This document shows, one piece after another, positions 8,960 through 9,821 of a DNA stretch of 9,821 nucleotides (positions within the stretch are counted from its first letter, which is position 1; every line of letters begins with the position of its first letter). Under the pieces are notes generated by a model, which was given only the letters and a program-made list of their open reading frames with translations, had not been told where the DNA came from and ran no database searches. The position numbers were made by a program, and so were the translations under genes. The stretch is taken from positions 1-9,821 of the forward strand of contig DAIOCL010000096.1 of assembly GCA_036747335.1 (NCBI GenBank). Direction: 5' to 3'. This DNA is from UBA4660 sp002405435. Lineage in GTDB: Bacteria > Bacteroidota > Bacteroidia > Flavobacteriales_D > Sanyastnellaceae.

Positions 8960-9044
8960 AGACCAATGTTAGACTATGCCTTGCTTGGCCCATTTGGTTA
9001 CGACAAGACTCCGGTGTCAATGCTTTTGAATACCTTTACCGAGC

Positions 9045-9821
9045 ATGCTTTTTGCGGTAACCGATATTGAAACGACCGGCGCACAACCGGCAGGAAACGG
9101 CATCACCGAACTTGCCATTATTGTCTGGGATGGTGAACGTGAGTTAAGGCGCTGGCACAGCCTGATCAATCCGGGCCGTGAAATTCCGACCTTCATCTCT
9201 GCCCTGACCGGAATAACCGCCGACATGCTGGCCGACGCTCCGTCCTTTGAAGATGTGGCCGAAGAGGTCTATGAGATGCTTCGCGACACCGTGTTCGTAG
9301 CGCACAATGTCAATTTTGACTTTTCTTTTATCCGCAGCCAGTTTCAGGCCTGCGGCTACGCGTGGGATCCGAAGAAACTTTGCAGCGTGCGGCTTGCACG
9401 CAAAGCCTATCCGGGTCTTCGCAGTTATTCGTTGTCGCAGTTGTGCACCCATATGGGTATTCGAAACACCGCGCCGCACCGGGCATACGGAGATGCAGCC
9501 GCAACGCTTGAGCTCCTCAAGTCGTGCGTCTTTCAGTTGGGCGGTGCAGAAGTACGTGCGCTGATCAAAAGGGGCAACCCGGAATCTTATCTGCCCAACC
9601 AGCTTGAATCTGCCACCTTTCAGGGGCTTCCTGACAAGCCCGGTGTTTATTACCTGCTCGATACAAAGGGGAAACCGCTTTACATCGGCAAGGCAAGAAA
9701 CATCAGAAGCCGGGTGAAGCAGCATTTTTCCACCGACCGCACCGCCGAGAAGCTCCAAGGAATTATGCGCGAGGTATGCGATAACACCTGTACGCTGACC
9801 GGAAACGAACAGAATGCGTTG
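9045..9821 (+). CDS. DnaQ-like exonuclease fused to UvrC-type GIY-YIG nuclease (3' end beyond window)
   Basis: The frame is open from ATG 9045 to the window end (259 codons, no stop), so the gene is partial. Residues 1-165 form a DEDDh 3'-5' exonuclease of the DNA polymerase III epsilon type. DIETTG carries D7 and E9, HNVNFDF carries D92, and HRAYGDA carries H145 and D150, so all five catalytic residues are present. Residues 195-259 are the start of a UvrC/Cho-type GIY-YIG domain. It shows PGVYYLL (Y202), LYIGKARNIRSRV (Y213, R223) and GNEQNAL (likely catalytic E255). Such fusions are known in Bacteroidota and in actinobacteria, and are thought to act in DNA repair by nicking and trimming near lesions. 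An upstream ATG at 9020 is in another frame and soon stops. The gene is divergent from the exported-protein gene, with an 85-bp gap. Confidence 0.92.
   Translation, partial: MLFAVTDIETTGAQPAGNGITELAIIVWDGERELRRWHSLINPGREIPTFISALTGITADMLADAPSFEDVAEEVYEMLRDTVFVAHNVNFDFSFIRSQFQACGYAWDPKKLCSVRLARKAYPGLRSYSLSQLCTHMGIRNTAPHRAYGDAAATLELLKSCVFQLGGAEVRALIKRGNPESYLPNQLESATFQGLPDKPGVYYLLDTKGKPLYIGKARNIRSRVKQHFSTDRTAEKLQGIMREVCDNTCTLTGNEQNAL

Noticed and set aside
8993..9038. Possible Bacteroidota promoter for the exonuclease-GIY-YIG gene (TTTG with TGCTTTTG or TACCTTTA)
   Set aside because: The boxes have a mismatch each and spacings of 24 or 34 bp, outside the usual range, so I did not list it.

Overview
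The window looks like a chromosomal piece of a Bacteroidota bacterium with a fairly GC-rich genome. The support is indirect. Promoter-like sequences fit the Bacteroidota pattern (TTTG, about 20 bp, TAnnTTTG). Clear Shine-Dalgarno sites are almost absent. Cobalamin-dependent methionine synthase is split into two adjacent genes followed by metF, as I recall for Flavobacteria and relatives. No mobile element, tRNA, rRNA or CRISPR array is visible.

Layout. Positions 48-2418 (minus strand) hold metK (S-adenosylmethionine synthetase) followed by a gene for a WYL-domain transcriptional regulator. A 93-bp gap upstream of metK (2419-2511) carries two back-to-back promoter candidates, one for metK and one for the plus strand. 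The plus-strand transcript would start with a well-formed SAM-I (S-box) riboswitch at 2512-2622. It leads a three-gene operon: the homocysteine methyltransferase half of MetH (2710-3747), the folate/cobalamin/reactivation half of MetH (3759-6455), and metF (6464-7417).

The operon and metK make up most of the activated-methyl cycle. MetF makes 5-methyltetrahydrofolate, the two MetH parts pass the methyl group through cobalamin to homocysteine, and MetK turns the methionine into SAM. SAM would then bind the riboswitch and switch off metH-metF. MetK itself has no riboswitch.

After metF comes a 375-bp stretch without a credible gene (7418-7792). It is rich in inverted repeats and ends in a terminator-like structure with a T7 run. 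Next is a small GIY-YIG-like protein (7793-8062) that appears to have lost two catalytic residues. It converges, with a 3-bp gap, on a minus-strand gene for an exported, probably outer-membrane beta-barrel protein (8066-8959). The window ends inside a plus-strand gene starting at 9045 that fuses a DnaQ-like exonuclease to a UvrC-type GIY-YIG nuclease.

I do not see a wholly new system. The points most worth a second look are the expression platform after the riboswitch, the abutting divergent promoters, the structured 7418-7792 stretch and the degenerate GIY-YIG protein.
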